A stretch of DNA of 64,000 nucleotides from Astrothelium macrocarpum (GCA_021030915.1 JAGEMR010000033.1:1-64000), one strand, 5' to 3'; positions 1 to 12,096 are shown, counted from the first letter of the stretch. Notes: generated by a model not told the origin, from the sequence alone. Translations and numbers: made by a program.

Positions 1-55
1 AACCACACCACCGCGTGGCTCACGCTGTACATGCGCTCCGCATACGATCAGCATA
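1..55 (+). repeat. Left terminal inverted repeat of the first pogo element
   Basis: Pairs with 1783-1837 in inverted orientation with only two mismatches, both transitions. It probably continues left of the window, since the right copy can be followed by further element-like bases to about 1850. Confidence 0.85.
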
Positions 56-616
56 CGAATCTCATGCATTTCGCATCCACATCTCCAAATCTAAATCTGA
101 ATTATCTGAAGAATCATTAGATACATAATTTATCTTTTCCGATTTTTCTTTTTTTGATGCAGTTTTTATTGGTCGTTCACGGTGATATTTCATATACGGC
201 TTTTTCTTTGATATATATATAATTTGTAATATATTCGCAATTATATAAATATTAATATCTTCTAATTCGATTCTTTTATTTTTAATATTACATTTTCGTT
301 TATCAAAAAATTCTGATTGATCTGTCAATTATTTGGCCATAATGGCGATTATTACGTTTTAAAATTCGCAGAAATATATCATACGTTTAATATAATATTT
401 TATAGGTGAATTAATTATATTATTTTTATTCAAAATTTTTATGAATTTTTTATTTGATTTGATAAATACAATAATTTCTGAAGAAAAATTCTTTAATAAT
501 GAATGATCCAAATTATCTAAATCAGATGATGTGGAAGTTTTTGTGTATAACGATGGTTATGTCTGAGGTAATTCATCCAAAATTCGTCTGTGATTCAAAG
601 GCATTATATCTGCGCC

Positions 617-952
617 TCAAAAATCAGTACAAATATTTTCCTTTGATATAGCCATATTACGTGTCTGAATGAATATTTCAATCCATTCTATTTTAGACGT
701 CCGTTGTGTGTTGAATTTATAAAACGTAATTATTTCGTTTATATGAAATCGTTTGAATATAAAGAATATATCCATATCAAATGGTTGAAATATATACAAA
801 TAATGCGGTGATATAATCATAAAATCGATTTTATTTTCCATATAATAGATGATGAATTTGGTCTGAATATGGCTACCGTGGCCATCTGCGATGAGGAGAC
901 GTCTATGATTCCCATATCGTTCGCGTATTAAAGAATCAAAAATCTCAGTCAA
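617..952 (-). pseudogene. Remnant of pogo-type DDE transposase
   Basis: This is the only stretch of the first element still readable as transposase: the second catalytic Asp lies in a D-G-H-G-S-H motif near residue 23 of the fragment and the third in a Q-P-F-D motif near residue 57. Further minus-strand coding remnants lie at 62-328, rich in Lys, Asp and Ser as in the tail of such transposases. It is too damaged by C-to-T changes to encode a protein. Confidence 0.7.
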
Positions 953-1782
953 TCAATATAATACCAATTCATTTGACGTCTAGCCATTTTTATTAATTGC
1001 GAAATGATATTCTGATAATGTTTCTGCGGACAATTAACGTGAATTCAATTATACATTTTTAAAAATCAAAAGAGGCGCAAATGCCTTATTTATTATACTG
1101 ATATATTCAATTATTATAATCCATTTTTATTTATCTGTCATAATCTTTTATTTTTTTTTTATATCAAAATGAATCAATATTTTAAATGATTATTTTTTAT
1201 TAATACCGAATTCTGATTCGTTTATATTGTAAATGTCTGAAATATTGTATTTATATTCTTTTTATTATATTTCGAATGCGTCAAATCAGCGATTCATTAT
1301 TTCTATAATTATTCCATTCATACAAGCAGATTTTAATTGACCAACGTATATATTGCGAATTTAAGAATATCATTTAATAAAACGTTCGATTTAATTGATG
1401 TCAATAGATTTAAGATAGATTTATACGGGATACAGATGGGATACGTGATGAACGCGCTTTTTTCGCAAAAATTCAACAAATTCAATTAATAATAAATATA
1501 TAATTAGAATTCCTGCGATAATATATCGTTTGATCCAATAAATTAAAATTAATTTTTCAGTATTTATTAAAAATTATTGTAATTTTTTAATAATTGTTGA
1601 TGATAAACCGCCGTTTAGTCTGCGTTTTAATATCGAATATAGAATTTTAAATTCTCATACAATTTCATGAATTAATAAAAATGAATTTTTAAAAAATATA
1701 TCACGAATAATTTATATTTATTTTTCAATTTTCATATTTTTTGAAAAATTTTGAATTGTTATGATTGAATATATGCGAATTA

Positions 1783-1837
1783 TATGCTAATCGTATGCGG
1801 AGCGTATGTACAGCGTGAGCCACGCGGTGGTGTGGTT
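1783..1837 (-). repeat. Right terminal inverted repeat of the first pogo element
   Basis: Inverted copy of 1-55. It has kept a high G+C content next to an interior that is almost pure A+T. Confidence 0.85.
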
Positions 1838-2392
1838 CATAACACCGTGGTAGACCCTAGAACATTCTTATATATCTATTATTATTATCGCTGTTTTGAT
1901 AGAATCCATATTGGTGATATTATTCGTGTTCGAATTCGTGGAGCAAAAAGAGATAAAAGCGTGCACAAGATGGGCCCGTGCACGAGGTGGTGAAATCTCC
2001 TAATGACCCCTGGGACGAGTGTTCGGTCTGGGCCAAGCACCTGGGTACAAATATTGGGCTGCTTACTCATAACTTAGTCTTAAAATATATTGTTCAGGTT
2101 TATGAACACAAGTGGAATCTAGATAACGGGCTGCCGTACTTGAGTTAGCTAAGGTAGGTACCTTAAGGTGTTAATATGAACTACAAAGGTACAATGATGT
2201 CGTTGGACTGGGATTAGATCGTCATTAACGAAGGCGGCCTCGGAATTACACTTTCCATCCCTAATACCCCATATCATGAACGCAAGCCCGGGAACATCCA
2301 TATGGAAATGTAGAACTTTACTGTAATCCAAGCCCCTATTAGGTTGTGGCCAAAAATACCAAATCGAGTTAAATTGTTCTCGATACGTCTTC
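1838..2392. other. Intergenic, possible repeat debris
   Basis: No gene seen. The first 100 bases are A+T-rich and may be flank or further transposon debris. A short inverted GTGCAC pair lies near 1961-1985. The minus-strand frame at 2149-2505 overlaps the esterase start and looks like a shadow. Confidence 0.4.
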
Positions 2393-4145
2393 ATGGGTTC
2401 TCCGTTCTTTGTGTCCGAATCCACCCCGGTGAAAATGTCCACGACAACTGAACCGTTCCTAAAAGACCTGTCGTATAAGGGTTTTATAGAGGGAGTGACA
2501 ATCATTGAAAAGTCGTCTAAAAAATCTCTTTGTCGTTATTTTGGGGGACTACCATATGCTTTACCTGCAATCGGACCTTTTCGATGGAAAAAACCACGCC
2601 CACTTCCACCTTGCTATAGATATGGGACACGAGCTAATCCAGGGAGATTCGACGGCGGCGCGGGCATTTGTCCGCAGCCTGCAAAGACTGAGGAAATGAT
2701 TCGACAAGAAGAAGATTGCCTGCAATGTAATATTTGGGTTCCTCTCGGAGAACCTCCTAGAGATGGTATGCTTTGATTCCCACCCACAATGTTGATGTTT
2801 TGACCAACCAAGACGAAGTTGCTAATGGATTCTAGGCTGGCCTGTGCTCTTTTATATCCGTACGTATATCTAGATCAATAATCAATAGTTAACTAAACTC
2901 AATGATTTCACAGATGGCGGGTTTCTGCAATGGGGGACACCAAACACGATTTCTCCCGCTGCTCTTTTGTCGGAAACCTCAGTCTCAAGTATCATTGTTG
3001 CGCCAGCCTACCGCCTGAATGTCTTTGGTTTTCTCGCTTGCAATGCGCTTAACGCTGAATCTGATGTCGTCGGCAATTACGGCTTCTGGGACCAGAGACT
3101 CGCGCTTGAATGGACATATCAAAACATCTCATACTTTGCCGGTGATCCAAGCAACATTACGGTTGGCGGATACTCTGCCGGAGCGCATTCAACATTTTAC
3201 CAGTTGGCACACGACTTATATCTACCACCTACAAAGAGAATCATCAAACGAGTGATGATGTTGAGCAATGGACCAGGGATGCAGCCAAGATCCCTGAGTG
3301 ATACAGAGATACAATACAACCAGCTGCTTTCTCGGTTGTCCATTCCGCCAAGTCTCTCGGCTCCGGAAAAGCTCCAACGTCTGCGCAACACTGCTGCCCA
3401 AGAGATCGTTCGCGCCACAGGCGATATCGCCCTACACGAATTTCGAGCCATCAGCGACGGGATCTTTGTACAGAACAATCTCTTCCGCAAAATCAATAAT
3501 GGAGACTTCGGAAGCAGACTAAAACGAGCCGGTGTGAAAATATTGATGGGTGAGTGTCGAGACGAGCATTATGCTTATGCAATTTGGCGAGCTCCCCAGA
3601 ATACCGCTGAATCGATGGTCAATCGTCTTCGCGCTGACTACACAGCCAAAGGATGTGAGAAATTGATGCAGATCTATTGTCCAGGAAATACCTTGCCAAA
3701 GGGCACAAGTGACTGGGTTGAAATGTTCGGACGAATTTATGCAGATGTGCAGGTTCATTGTATGCAGAGAGGCCTCATCAACAACTTCTTCAAGGCTGGT
3801 CTGCAGCCTGGAACGGACATTTTGAGATACAGAATCAATTGGCGTGTGAAGGGGGCATGGGCACCAATTGAGTGGGGTGTAACGCATGCGACAGACGTCC
3901 CTATCTGGTTCTTTGGAAATGGAAACATTCTGGAAGATGGTGAAAAAGCCATTGCCAAGAAATGGCTAGAACCTTTGTCAAGCTTTCTTAATGGCGAGCA
4001 TAGTGAATGGGGGACTGGAGGATACAAGGGAATGAGAAGACTGAACGAGATGGGCGACATTGACATCTGGAATGATGATCAATGGCAAAGAGGCCAGGAG
4101 GTTTGGGACTTCTTGACCAAAGAGTCTGAGGTAGCTAAGCTTTAA
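2393..4145 (+). CDS. Type-B carboxylesterase/lipase
   Basis: Exons 2393-2765, 2836-2859 and 2914-4145 give a 542-residue alpha/beta hydrolase of the COesterase family, which hydrolyses carboxylic esters. The 24-base middle exon is required: joining it restores the oxyanion-hole motif H-G-G-F. The nucleophile Ser lies in a G-Y-S-A-G elbow (near nt 3172), a candidate Glu is in G-E-C-R-D-E-H (near 3551) and the catalytic His is in G-V-T-H-A-T-D (near 3886). No signal peptide is visible, so it is probably intracellular. The start could instead be the Met at 2435. The natural substrate cannot be told from sequence. It stands alone, with no biosynthetic cluster around it. Confidence 0.9.
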
Positions 4146-4186
4146 GAGATGCATAAATATTGTAGGTTGCATCCGAGGGCCGAGCG

Positions 4187-4888
4187 TCATGGGGTTTTTG
4201 AGTATACACAAAGCGCTATCCCCGCAAGTACTAGAAACATACCTACCCATGTATCTGCGAGGCAATTAGCGTTTTCGTAGGTCTTTGACCTTTGGTAATA
4301 TCCAGAGCCCACCCTTCGTTATGACTTTTCCCTCTGCCCACCACTCGCCAAGAACCGTGAACAAGAATGCCAGCGAATTCGTAATTGGAACGGTCAAACT
4401 CAATTCTAACCACAGATGGATAAGTCATAAACTTTCTATCCCATACTCTGTCTACTCGAAACGATGTACCTACCAGCCTTACCAATCAATAAGAAGAACC
4501 ATACACTCCCAGTCACATTTAGCAAGAATGGCAGCGCATAAGCCGGTCTTCGTACTGTATCTACAATCCCCCAGAAAACGCCCAATACTTTCCTCCATAC
4601 CCAACTCTTGTTTGGATCCTCGAGTGAAGGGTGGGGTTTCGTGGGCGCGTTAGCAGCTGCACGGCGCATAAAAGGTGTTGTAAGGCCCCATGCCATGCCC
4701 ACAAGGAGGAATCCGAGGATCCAGTTGAATATCGAGGGAGAAAGCGGCTCGGGAGCATCGGGGTCGGTCGTGGGCATGGTGGGTGCAATGGAGGAGAAAT
4801 GGGACCGAGTGAAGGACTGTAGTCTGGAGGAGTCAGAAAGAAGCGCAGACAATAGTAGTTGAACAGCAGTAAAGGCCAAGGTATCCAC
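4187..4888 (-). CDS. tmem234: TMEM234-family small membrane protein
   Basis: Exons 4474-4888, 4313-4405 and 4255-side exon 4187-4254 join to 191 residues. The product matches the TMEM234/UPF0546 family of small four-helix membrane proteins of unknown function, related to the drug/metabolite transporter fold. Recognisable family segments are W-G-L-T-T-P-F near the first helix, L-N-V-T-G-S-V-W-F near the second, and after splicing L-S-L-T-V-P-I-T-N-S and G-E-W-W. The last exon supplies a final helix (G-M-F-L-V-L-A-G-I-A-L). Both introns were placed because only they recover these family segments in frame; intron 2 has a GTGGGC donor. The Met at 4777 gives a length closer to the family's usual 150-165 residues and may be the true start. 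Confidence 0.88.
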
Positions 4889-6582
4889 CTTATGTCATCG
4901 ATAAGGTATCTGCGCGTGTACGCGCGTTCGAATCGGGCCGGGTTTCCCGGGTTGGATAGAGTCTTGGCAAAATCCCAAAGGAGGGACGGCCAATTTCAGA
5001 TGCGCATAGTCGCTTAGCATTTCCGATTTTTCTGACTTGATTCAAACACATCCGCAATTTTGGCGTTGCCTGCATCTTGTGCTGCCGTTCCTGAAGAGAT
5101 ACATAGGTCGCATCTGGAGAAGATTTTCCAATTCATCGAGAAATCCAAATCTGAGACAATTCAATCTACGTTATTCCATTCGCCGATCCACGACGTTTGA
5201 GCAGTGCATTTCCGGGCTTGTTGGGAAAAAGGCTGGTAAAGAGCAAATGAACATGTTTCCCAGTCAAGTCTCAGACCTTGGGAAGTCTTGGGAGTTTGCA
5301 ATTCAGCTCGCGATAGCGATTAGACGATGAAGTCCGCATGGAGAAAAAGCGAATCGTAAAAGGATACATGCCATAGCAGACCAAAAACTTGGTGACTTGA
5401 TCCGATAGAACATTGTGGTTTGCCGATATCCTACTCGAGACTGTCACGGCCCATCTCACTTGATCGTGGTCGTTTGCAGTTGGTTCGAAGTATACGATCG
5501 AACCGAGAGACATTTGATGAAGACACCAGATGAAGCACAAGCGCATTGGAGCGCTAGCAAATCCACAGATGTTGTTCTGCAATACGAGGAAATGACTAGG
5601 ATTCCGCACCAGGCAGCCCCTTGCCTCACCGGAACGGGTTTATTTCCGCGACGCCAATGCGTGAACAAGCGATGATCCAAATTTCGAAAAGAAAATTTCT
5701 CAACTCCAAGGACCAATAACCAGGGCCGATCAATTTCGCGAGCTTCGAGAAAAGCCATACTGGTACTGACAATGGCCGTCCCAAGTCAAAATTGTTTGGC
5801 AATAGAGCGGCTTATTCATTTTGTTCAATTGACCGGAGGTTCTAAAGTTGCAGTAGAATTATTCAGTTCTAGATTCTGCGAATACTTGTGACTCTTTGCG
5901 AACGACGCTCACACGCAAAAACATTACGTCAAGGAGCGCCTTAGTAATTCCAGAACGAGCTCTGTCCTAGTGGAATGATGGAAGAAAGAAATGAGTGCGG
6001 CTCATAGCCTGAGAATCGCCGTTGAAAAGTGGAACGATATACTGCTGAGGTCGTGACTGTTGATCCCAAGTCTCGATTAGGGTACCCGATGAACTGAAAA
6101 TTCGACCATACTCCTATACGAACGGGCGATTTCATCTATCGCGAGTCAGCAAATCCGACTTTGTAGCCAAGGTTGCCAGTGTGGTAGGGTAGAGCTATCT
6201 CGGATCCTCGAATGTATGCACAGTTGCCCTTGAGTGGATACGGCTTCAATTTGGCCTCTAAGCTTTATGGTAACAAGTCTGGACATGCCATTCGAGTCGA
6301 AAATGAATTACCTGTTTCTGATGACTATTGGCAGATAAAATTAAAATGACCATAGTCATTCGAGGAAGTCTCAGCAGCATGATGTGACTAAGGAAGACAT
6401 GCGGTGTTGAAGAGGGAAAGTGAGTAGCATTGTGATACGACCGCCATAGCCCAGACATCTCGCTTAAAGCTGCAGCACGTGGAAATGGCCGCTTGCTCGG
6501 TTTTCTTCATTACTCCAAGAATGTGCATTAACCTCACCTGAATCCCACGATTGTCTAACAGCGGAAAACTTGTTCGATCAAC
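4889..6582. other. Gene-poor intergenic stretch
   Basis: About 1.7 kb with only short overlapping frames on both strands, none resembling a known protein and none showing a good exon structure. No tRNA or repeat was seen. Confidence 0.5.
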
Positions 6583-8090
6583 ATGGAAAACACGACATCT
6601 TCTCACGTGGTAAACTTCGGTAACTATCTACCGGGACTATCTATATTAGAAAAGTGCTGATTACATTGAAAGCCAGCCTCAATCTCAACGATTCCTGCCA
6701 AGATATCGAATCGAACTCATCCGCGACCAAAGCTTTCCTGTTTCAACGTTTGCCAGGAGAGATACGAAAGGTCGTGTATGACTACCTCCTGAACAAATAT
6801 CGTTCAGAAGAGAATGTTCTTACTAGTCAAGAATGGCATGTAGACCGTAAAAGTGGTCTAGTAGTGCCATATGCTAAACAGAGTCCAGACTTTTACCCGT
6901 GCACTTCGATCCTCTATGTTAATAGAAAGATCCATGGAGAAGCACACGCTGTCTTTCACTCCAAGAACCTCTTCGTCCGTCTTGTTGTCCGCTGTGCTAA
7001 AGAAGGTGTGCTTTCGGCTTTCCTCTGGGCCTGCGATGCTACTTTTCTCCCAGTCAAGCATGAGCATGTTTGTCGATCAAGAGCACACGCACTGGACTTC
7101 ACCTTATACCTCGACGGAGGAGACACGATCCGGTCAGTCTTGTTGCTTCCACTTGGGGAGCTCAAGTACGTCATCGACGCCCTTTATACTTTGTCAACGC
7201 CCATCTTTCCCGGATTGGGAGCGACAAAGGTGATTCTCCGTATCCGGAATCGTCACCAACATTCAAGCGACCAGATACAAAATCATCTGCTGGAGCCATT
7301 CCGGAAGCTTCGTGGACTTTTACTTGTGAAAATCCCCTCGTCGCTCATCAAGCAAGATTTTGCCAAGAATCTCGTGAACGACATGAGAAGAAATGGTACG
7401 GATTGGGTTGAGTGGCTGCTCCACTTACGGGCAATGAATGATCGTGCTTGTTCCACCTTAAAATCAGCCATGGTGTCCTCTCAAGGAACCTACCCCGAAA
7501 CCATCGACAAGGTTAACAACGCCGTTGTGCTGCTAAGTCGCGTGTACGAGATCATTGGTTCTTCATACGCAAAGTTTGGAGATCAACTTAACGCCATGGA
7601 TGATGGATTGGATCACGAGGACAAGACTACAACGGAGCCAAAAGACCAGCAAAAGTGTGACGATATAGATCTTTCCAAGAGCGCCTTTGCTTTCTCCAGG
7701 GCCGTCAATCGTCAACTCTTGAAGTGCTGCCTAAACCTGACCCTAATCTACATCAAATTTGAAAAGCCGTATCCACTGGAAAGAGCTTGGTCGGCAATTG
7801 TCGATGCCTTTAGAGTCGTTACGGGTGATGACTCGGCATCATCAAAATCGCCATTCGGAAGTTTCAATGGTCAGGGATTCAGGCCAGCAAATGACGAGAC
7901 ATGGTACACTGATTTCGAACGTGCCAATGTTCTCTACAGACGCGGAAAGATATGTGAGGGTTTGAGGAGCGTAGGAGAACACATGACGGCTCAAGCACTC
8001 CGTGATTTCGATCACGCGTACAGTTATAACCCAAATGATCACCTGATCCAGAAAGCACGCGAGGAGTGTCGGAAGCAACTGCTGGGTTAA
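6583..8090 (+). CDS. F-box-like fungal orphan protein
   Basis: The long open frame ends at 8090, but it has no ATG before residue 245, so the start must lie in an upstream exon. A workable model is ATG at 6583, intron 6620-6702, giving about 474 residues; this splice is inferred. Near the N-terminus is L-P-G-E-I-R-K-V-V-Y-D-Y-L, a form of the L-P-x-E-I-R-x-x-I-Y motif that opens a very large class of F-box-like fungal proteins. The middle has no recognised domain. The C-terminal 50 residues (an alternation of helices with Y-N-P-N-D) look like a single TPR-type repeat. By family it may be a substrate adaptor or simply an orphan; I cannot assign a function. Confidence 0.7.
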
Positions 8091-8514
8091 AGTGGTATTA
8101 GATAAGTATGGACAACTGACTAGGTTGCAAATTTCGATGGAGTTAATCGGAGGCACTGAGAGATTTGGACGACGGCGATACGCAGAAGAAACACTTGATG
8201 CGTTTAGATGGTCAGAGATGCGAGATTGCAGAAACGGATCATTGCTACGATAAAGTATGCTTTAGCTCGAGGATGTGGCATTGCTCATGGAATGAACTGG
8301 CTTCAATTTTCGTCGCGGCGGATTCTGATGGGTTCATGGGACGAGCGATTTTCTATGGTTTCCTGGGATTGAGCTTTCGGGAAGAAGTAAATAATGGGCA
8401 ATGGAAGTAGACTTAAGGAGTGAATAGATGCATTGCAATCTTATTCTAAACTGTAAGCTTCCTGGGGAAATGATGCTCTTGGACGTGTAAAGAATTGCTT
8501 GATCTCAAATTATT
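8091..8514. other. Intergenic between convergent genes
   Basis: Separates the F-box-like gene from the MFS gene, which are convergent, so it holds two 3' ends. No gene or repeat seen. Confidence 0.5.
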
Positions 8515-10349
8515 TCATCTATTCCTGCTCCCACTTGTGCCAACACCTCTAAACGCGACAATGACCACTCCTGTTGCTATTGCCGCCAATCCCACTCCAA
8601 ACCATCCTGCCGCCCTCAGCCCCCTTAAGAATGCGTCATCCAAACCCTGACCTCTGTAAACTCCTTTGTTTCCCGCTCCCTTCCCTCTCGCGTCTTTTTC
8701 AACCGCTGTTTGCACTGCCGTAGCAATAGCTAGTCCAACCGCTCTTCCTATCTCTCTCACGGCATTGATCATCGCTCCTCCGAGTGCTTGATCCTCTTGA
8801 GGGAGACTTTGCGCTGTATACAGCATCAGCGCCGGCTGGATTGTGTCGGCACCCGCGACACACAAACACATTGCGGGAAAGCCGAATGCCCAATATGTTG
8901 TAGATCCTGAGAGCCCACCGGCAGGACCAGGATTGAGGACAAAGAGGAGGGACGCAATGGTCATGCACAGATTAGAAAAGATGAGAATACTGGTAGTAGG
9001 AATCAGGGCAAGGAGATGGCCAGTAAGGGTGGCCATGCCTATGCCAACGACACCAGTGGGGATGAAGCGAAGAGTGGTTTGGATGGTCGTGAGATGAAGA
9101 TATGATTGGAAGAAATAGGTGGTGTAGATTAAATAGTTGAAGAAACTAGAAAAGAAAAGGGCCATAATGCATAGTGCAGCGGAGAAGCGGGCATTTGTAA
9201 AGATGGAAGGTTTGATGAGCGGGCGGCCAACGAAGAAGCCAGCATCAGAGGATTCTGCTGAATGGCGACGTTCGAGGTACCGCTGCCAGAGGACGAAGAG
9301 CGTGATGATAAAGAGAGAGACAATGATGAGGATGGGGATCCACGGAACGGACCAACCCACAATGTTGCCTTCCGTGAGGGCAAATAGAAGAGCCAAAATA
9401 CCGACTGTGATTAGAGTTCCCCCAACCCAATCAACAGCGTTCTTAGCACTGGCTTCAGGGGATATGTTAGCTGGCTTAGGGATTAGAAAATATCCGGCTA
9501 TAGTAACGATAGCAGCAAAAATGGCAAGAATCCAAAAAATCCACTTCCAATTCGCAGCTTCAGTCACAAATCCGCCAAGAATGTTCCCAATGACTGCTCC
9601 TAAAGGTGCTCCGGCGCCATAAAAGGCGAACGCATAATTTCTGCTTCTACCGCCTCGAAACGTGACCCCTATAATCCCAATCGCGGTAGGAACATTGGCA
9701 GCAGCACCGAGTCCCTGGAGGCCTCGGAAGATGTCAAAGGCAATCTCAGTGGGGGCGAATGGTATGATGATTGTGACAACAGTAACCCACACAGAGCCCC
9801 ATATGAAGATCAGACGTTTGCCATACACGTCAGCGAGACGGCCCCAAAGAAGGAGAAAGCAACCAAAGGTTAGAGAGTACGAAGATACAATCCATTGTTG
9901 GCGAGCCAGGGGAATAGAGAGATCTGTTCCGATGGTAGGGAGAACAATTACAACTGCTTGAGTAGAGAGGGTCTGTTGCGAACAATCTCAGTAAAGGAAA
10001 CGACTGGAGGCATGTGATGTTGAGGCGATTGATGAGGGGAAAATTACTGGCATACATTTAAGAATGCGGCGCCACACAAGGTTAGAACCAACAGCACCGC
10101 TTTCGACTTGAGCAATGGAGATGGTGTAGATTCTTCATGGATATTTTCAGCCCGTACAACAGCCGACTCCTCATCTAGTGTTTTCTCCTGGTCGCAAGGT
10201 TGTTCCGGAACTATGCCCTCGCCCGCTGTCCACACCGCAAGGGGAACAGAATCTTCCAAAGATGTACCAACATTGGCATTTTCATTCTCTATCGGCTTCA
10301 ACGAAAATGGCCGCTCCTTTTCCGCCATGCCAGGGCGATAACATAGCAA
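8515..10349 (-). CDS. MFS drug/H+ antiporter, 14-helix type
   Basis: Exons 10056-10349 and 8515-9972, split by intron 9973-10055, encode 583 residues. The intron was set because joining N-terminal A-F-L-N to T-L-S-T-Q-A-V-V-I restores the first helix. The N-terminal 80 residues are polar and cytosolic. The rest has about 12-14 hydrophobic helices. Family marks are the R-L-A-D-V-Y-G-K-R loop after helix 2, R-G-L-Q-G-L-G-A, and the antiporter motif G-A-G-A-P-L-G-A-V-I-G in helix 5. It resembles the DHA2 efflux group (ATR1-like) that exports small toxic compounds; the substrate is unknown. The Met at 10328 is an alternative start. It is divergent from the dehydrogenase at 10983. Confidence 0.88.
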
Positions 10350-10982
10350 TGAGAAATGTGATTTTGAGCAGAAACTGCTGCCAAGGGCCGTCGCTTGCCG
10401 CTAGTAGACTTGACATTGTGCGCAGAGGCTCCGCGCCGATCTCGCAGTGAGAATCCATGTTCTATTTGCCAGTGTAGTCGTGACCTGGATATGAAGGTGT
10501 AAGCGTCCTGCAGTGAAAGAGCGGAGGACGGATGTTTTCCGCGGCAATGAAAGCCGTGATGAAAGTGCGCCCGGCCGGCGGTGATACGTCGGTCATTTAC
10601 GTGTATTGTTTCCGGTGCTGATGAGATTTTGGACAAGTGCTTGAATCAACCAAACACATTGATGTCTCTGAGCCCGATGATACAGCTTTTCTGCGCCAGA
10701 AACATCTTCTGCTGTATTCCTACTGCTGTATTCCCACGCGCGTCTACCAACCCAGAATCGGCCCTATGTTGACTCTAGACCCGCTAGAAACCTCTATGGC
10801 CTCATTAGGTAACGTGCTCAATTTAGCCAAAACCTATTCAAGCAGTAAAACCGGTCAATAGATAAGTAACAGTGTGTTCAACTTTAATTACCATCTGCGT
10901 CTCTTTGCCCCACTTCGAAGCCAATTCAGTTCAGATTCAGAACCGCAATCTCTATTTCTGTTTTTGGCAATACCTTCCCACA
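10350..10982. promoter_or_regulatory. Shared upstream region of MFS and SDR genes
   Basis: About 630 bases between two divergent starts, so it must hold both promoters. I see no TATA box or palindromic operator that I would defend. Confidence 0.4.
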
Positions 10983-11804
10983 ATGTCTGGCTTTCCTTAT
11001 CGAAAAGTTCTTATCATTGGTGCTACATCTGGTATTGGCCAAGCGATGGCAGAGCGTTTTCTCCAAAATGACATTTCTGTCATTGTCACCGGTCGTCGAC
11101 AGGAAAATCTTGATGCCTTTGTCACCCGGCACAGCAGTAATAACGCGGGCAGAGTTTTCGGCCTCCCATTTGATATGACCCAGTATTCTACCATTCCCAG
11201 CTTCGTTGCCAAAGTTTCAAAGGAGTATCCGGAACTTGACTGCGTCTTCATCAATGCGGGCATACAGCGGGGTTTCAATTTTGCCAACCCTGCCTCTATC
11301 GATCTTTCACTTCTCGAGACTGAGGTGTCAACAAATTACACCAGCGTGATTCACCTCACTGTCGCCTTCACATCTATCCTCCAACAAAAGCCGACCCCAA
11401 CAGCGCTCATTTACACTACTTCTGGGCTTGGCTTACTTCCTTGGCTACGCGTACCAAATTATTCTGCTACCAAAGCCGCGCTTCACCATTTCATTCTCGT
11501 GCTCCGTGAGCAACTTGCCTCCCCCACTCCTCCTTCGCATCCAATCAAAGTGGTCGAAGTGCTTCCACCTGCAGTGCAGACAGAGTTGCATGATGCAAAG
11601 AATCAACCAGATATTAAGAACGGGAGCAGTATGGGGATGCCGCTTGCGGAGTTCGTTGAGGATGTGTGGAGCCAATTGAGTCAAGGAGCGGAACAAATCC
11701 CGGTAGGAATGGTAAAGTCTAATTTTGGAGAGGGCGGATGGGAAACTGCAAGGCAGGAGAGTTTCAGGAGGATGAATGAAGACATGGCAACAAGCGCACA
11801 CTAG
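10983..11804 (+). CDS. Short-chain dehydrogenase/reductase (classical SDR)
   Basis: A single exon of 273 residues counted from the ATG at 10983; the upstream in-frame Met at 10872 has a poorer N-terminus. It has the nucleotide-binding G-A-T-S-G-I-G motif at residues 12-18, the structural I-N-A-G near residue 82, and the catalytic Y-S-A-T-K near residue 160 with an upstream T-T-S-G supplying the Ser. The R-R after beta strand 2 suggests NADP(H). It resembles the DltE-like oxidoreductases. Substrate unknown. It faces the MFS transporter divergently, which hints at co-regulation but does not prove it. Confidence 0.9.
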   Translation: MSGFPYRKVLIIGATSGIGQAMAERFLQNDISVIVTGRRQENLDAFVTRHSSNNAGRVFGLPFDMTQYSTIPSFVAKVSKEYPELDCVFINAGIQRGFNFANPASIDLSLLETEVSTNYTSVIHLTVAFTSILQQKPTPTALIYTTSGLGLLPWLRVPNYSATKAALHHFILVLREQLASPTPPSHPIKVVEVLPPAVQTELHDAKNQPDIKNGSSMGMPLAEFVEDVWSQLSQGAEQIPVGMVKSNFGEGGWETARQESFRRMNEDMATSAH

Positions 11805-12096
11805 GGCTTGACTGTCATGATGGGAATAGAACCCTCGAGAGTGGATTTTTACGAAAACGTTTGAGATTGAGTTGGCGATATTCAGCCTTCTAATATTGTA
11901 GAGTAATGGGTATTTAAAAATCCTGGTTGTAACACTCAGCAACGGTTCCGCAATATGCAAAACCCAGCCCTCAAGTGTGCAAAAGTTGAATTGATGCAAA
12001 TGACACCCCTCACCTACCTCAGTCCAGGATGCGCTCGGAAATCTCAGAGCCGAGGTAGCCCTGTCTCGTTCTTCCCTTTACGTGGGTAATAAAGAC

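Larger units (their letters stand above)
1..1850 (-). mobile_element. RIP-degraded pogo/Fot1-type DNA transposon
   Basis: The two ends carry a near-perfect inverted repeat of about 55 bases (1-55 against 1783-1837) that is G+C-rich, while the interior is extremely A+T-rich. On the minus strand a recognisable piece of a DDE_1 (pogo/Fot1) transposase survives at 617-952: an Asp in a D-G-H-G-S-H context, followed about 35 residues later by an F-Q-P-F-D stretch that matches the usual third catalytic Asp region. All reading frames are broken by many TAA/TAT-type codons. The right boundary may be 1850, because it is followed by TA at 1851-1852, the usual target duplication of this family. The left end lies at or just outside the window. 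The element is certainly inactive. Confidence 0.85.

Noticed and set aside
1..1850. Long terminal repeat retrotransposon ends
   Set aside because: The ends are inverted, not direct, and the interior keeps a pogo-type DDE transposase fragment.
2149..2505. 118-codon minus-strand frame overlapping the esterase start
   Set aside because: It overlaps the real esterase exon in antisense and has no recognised domain.
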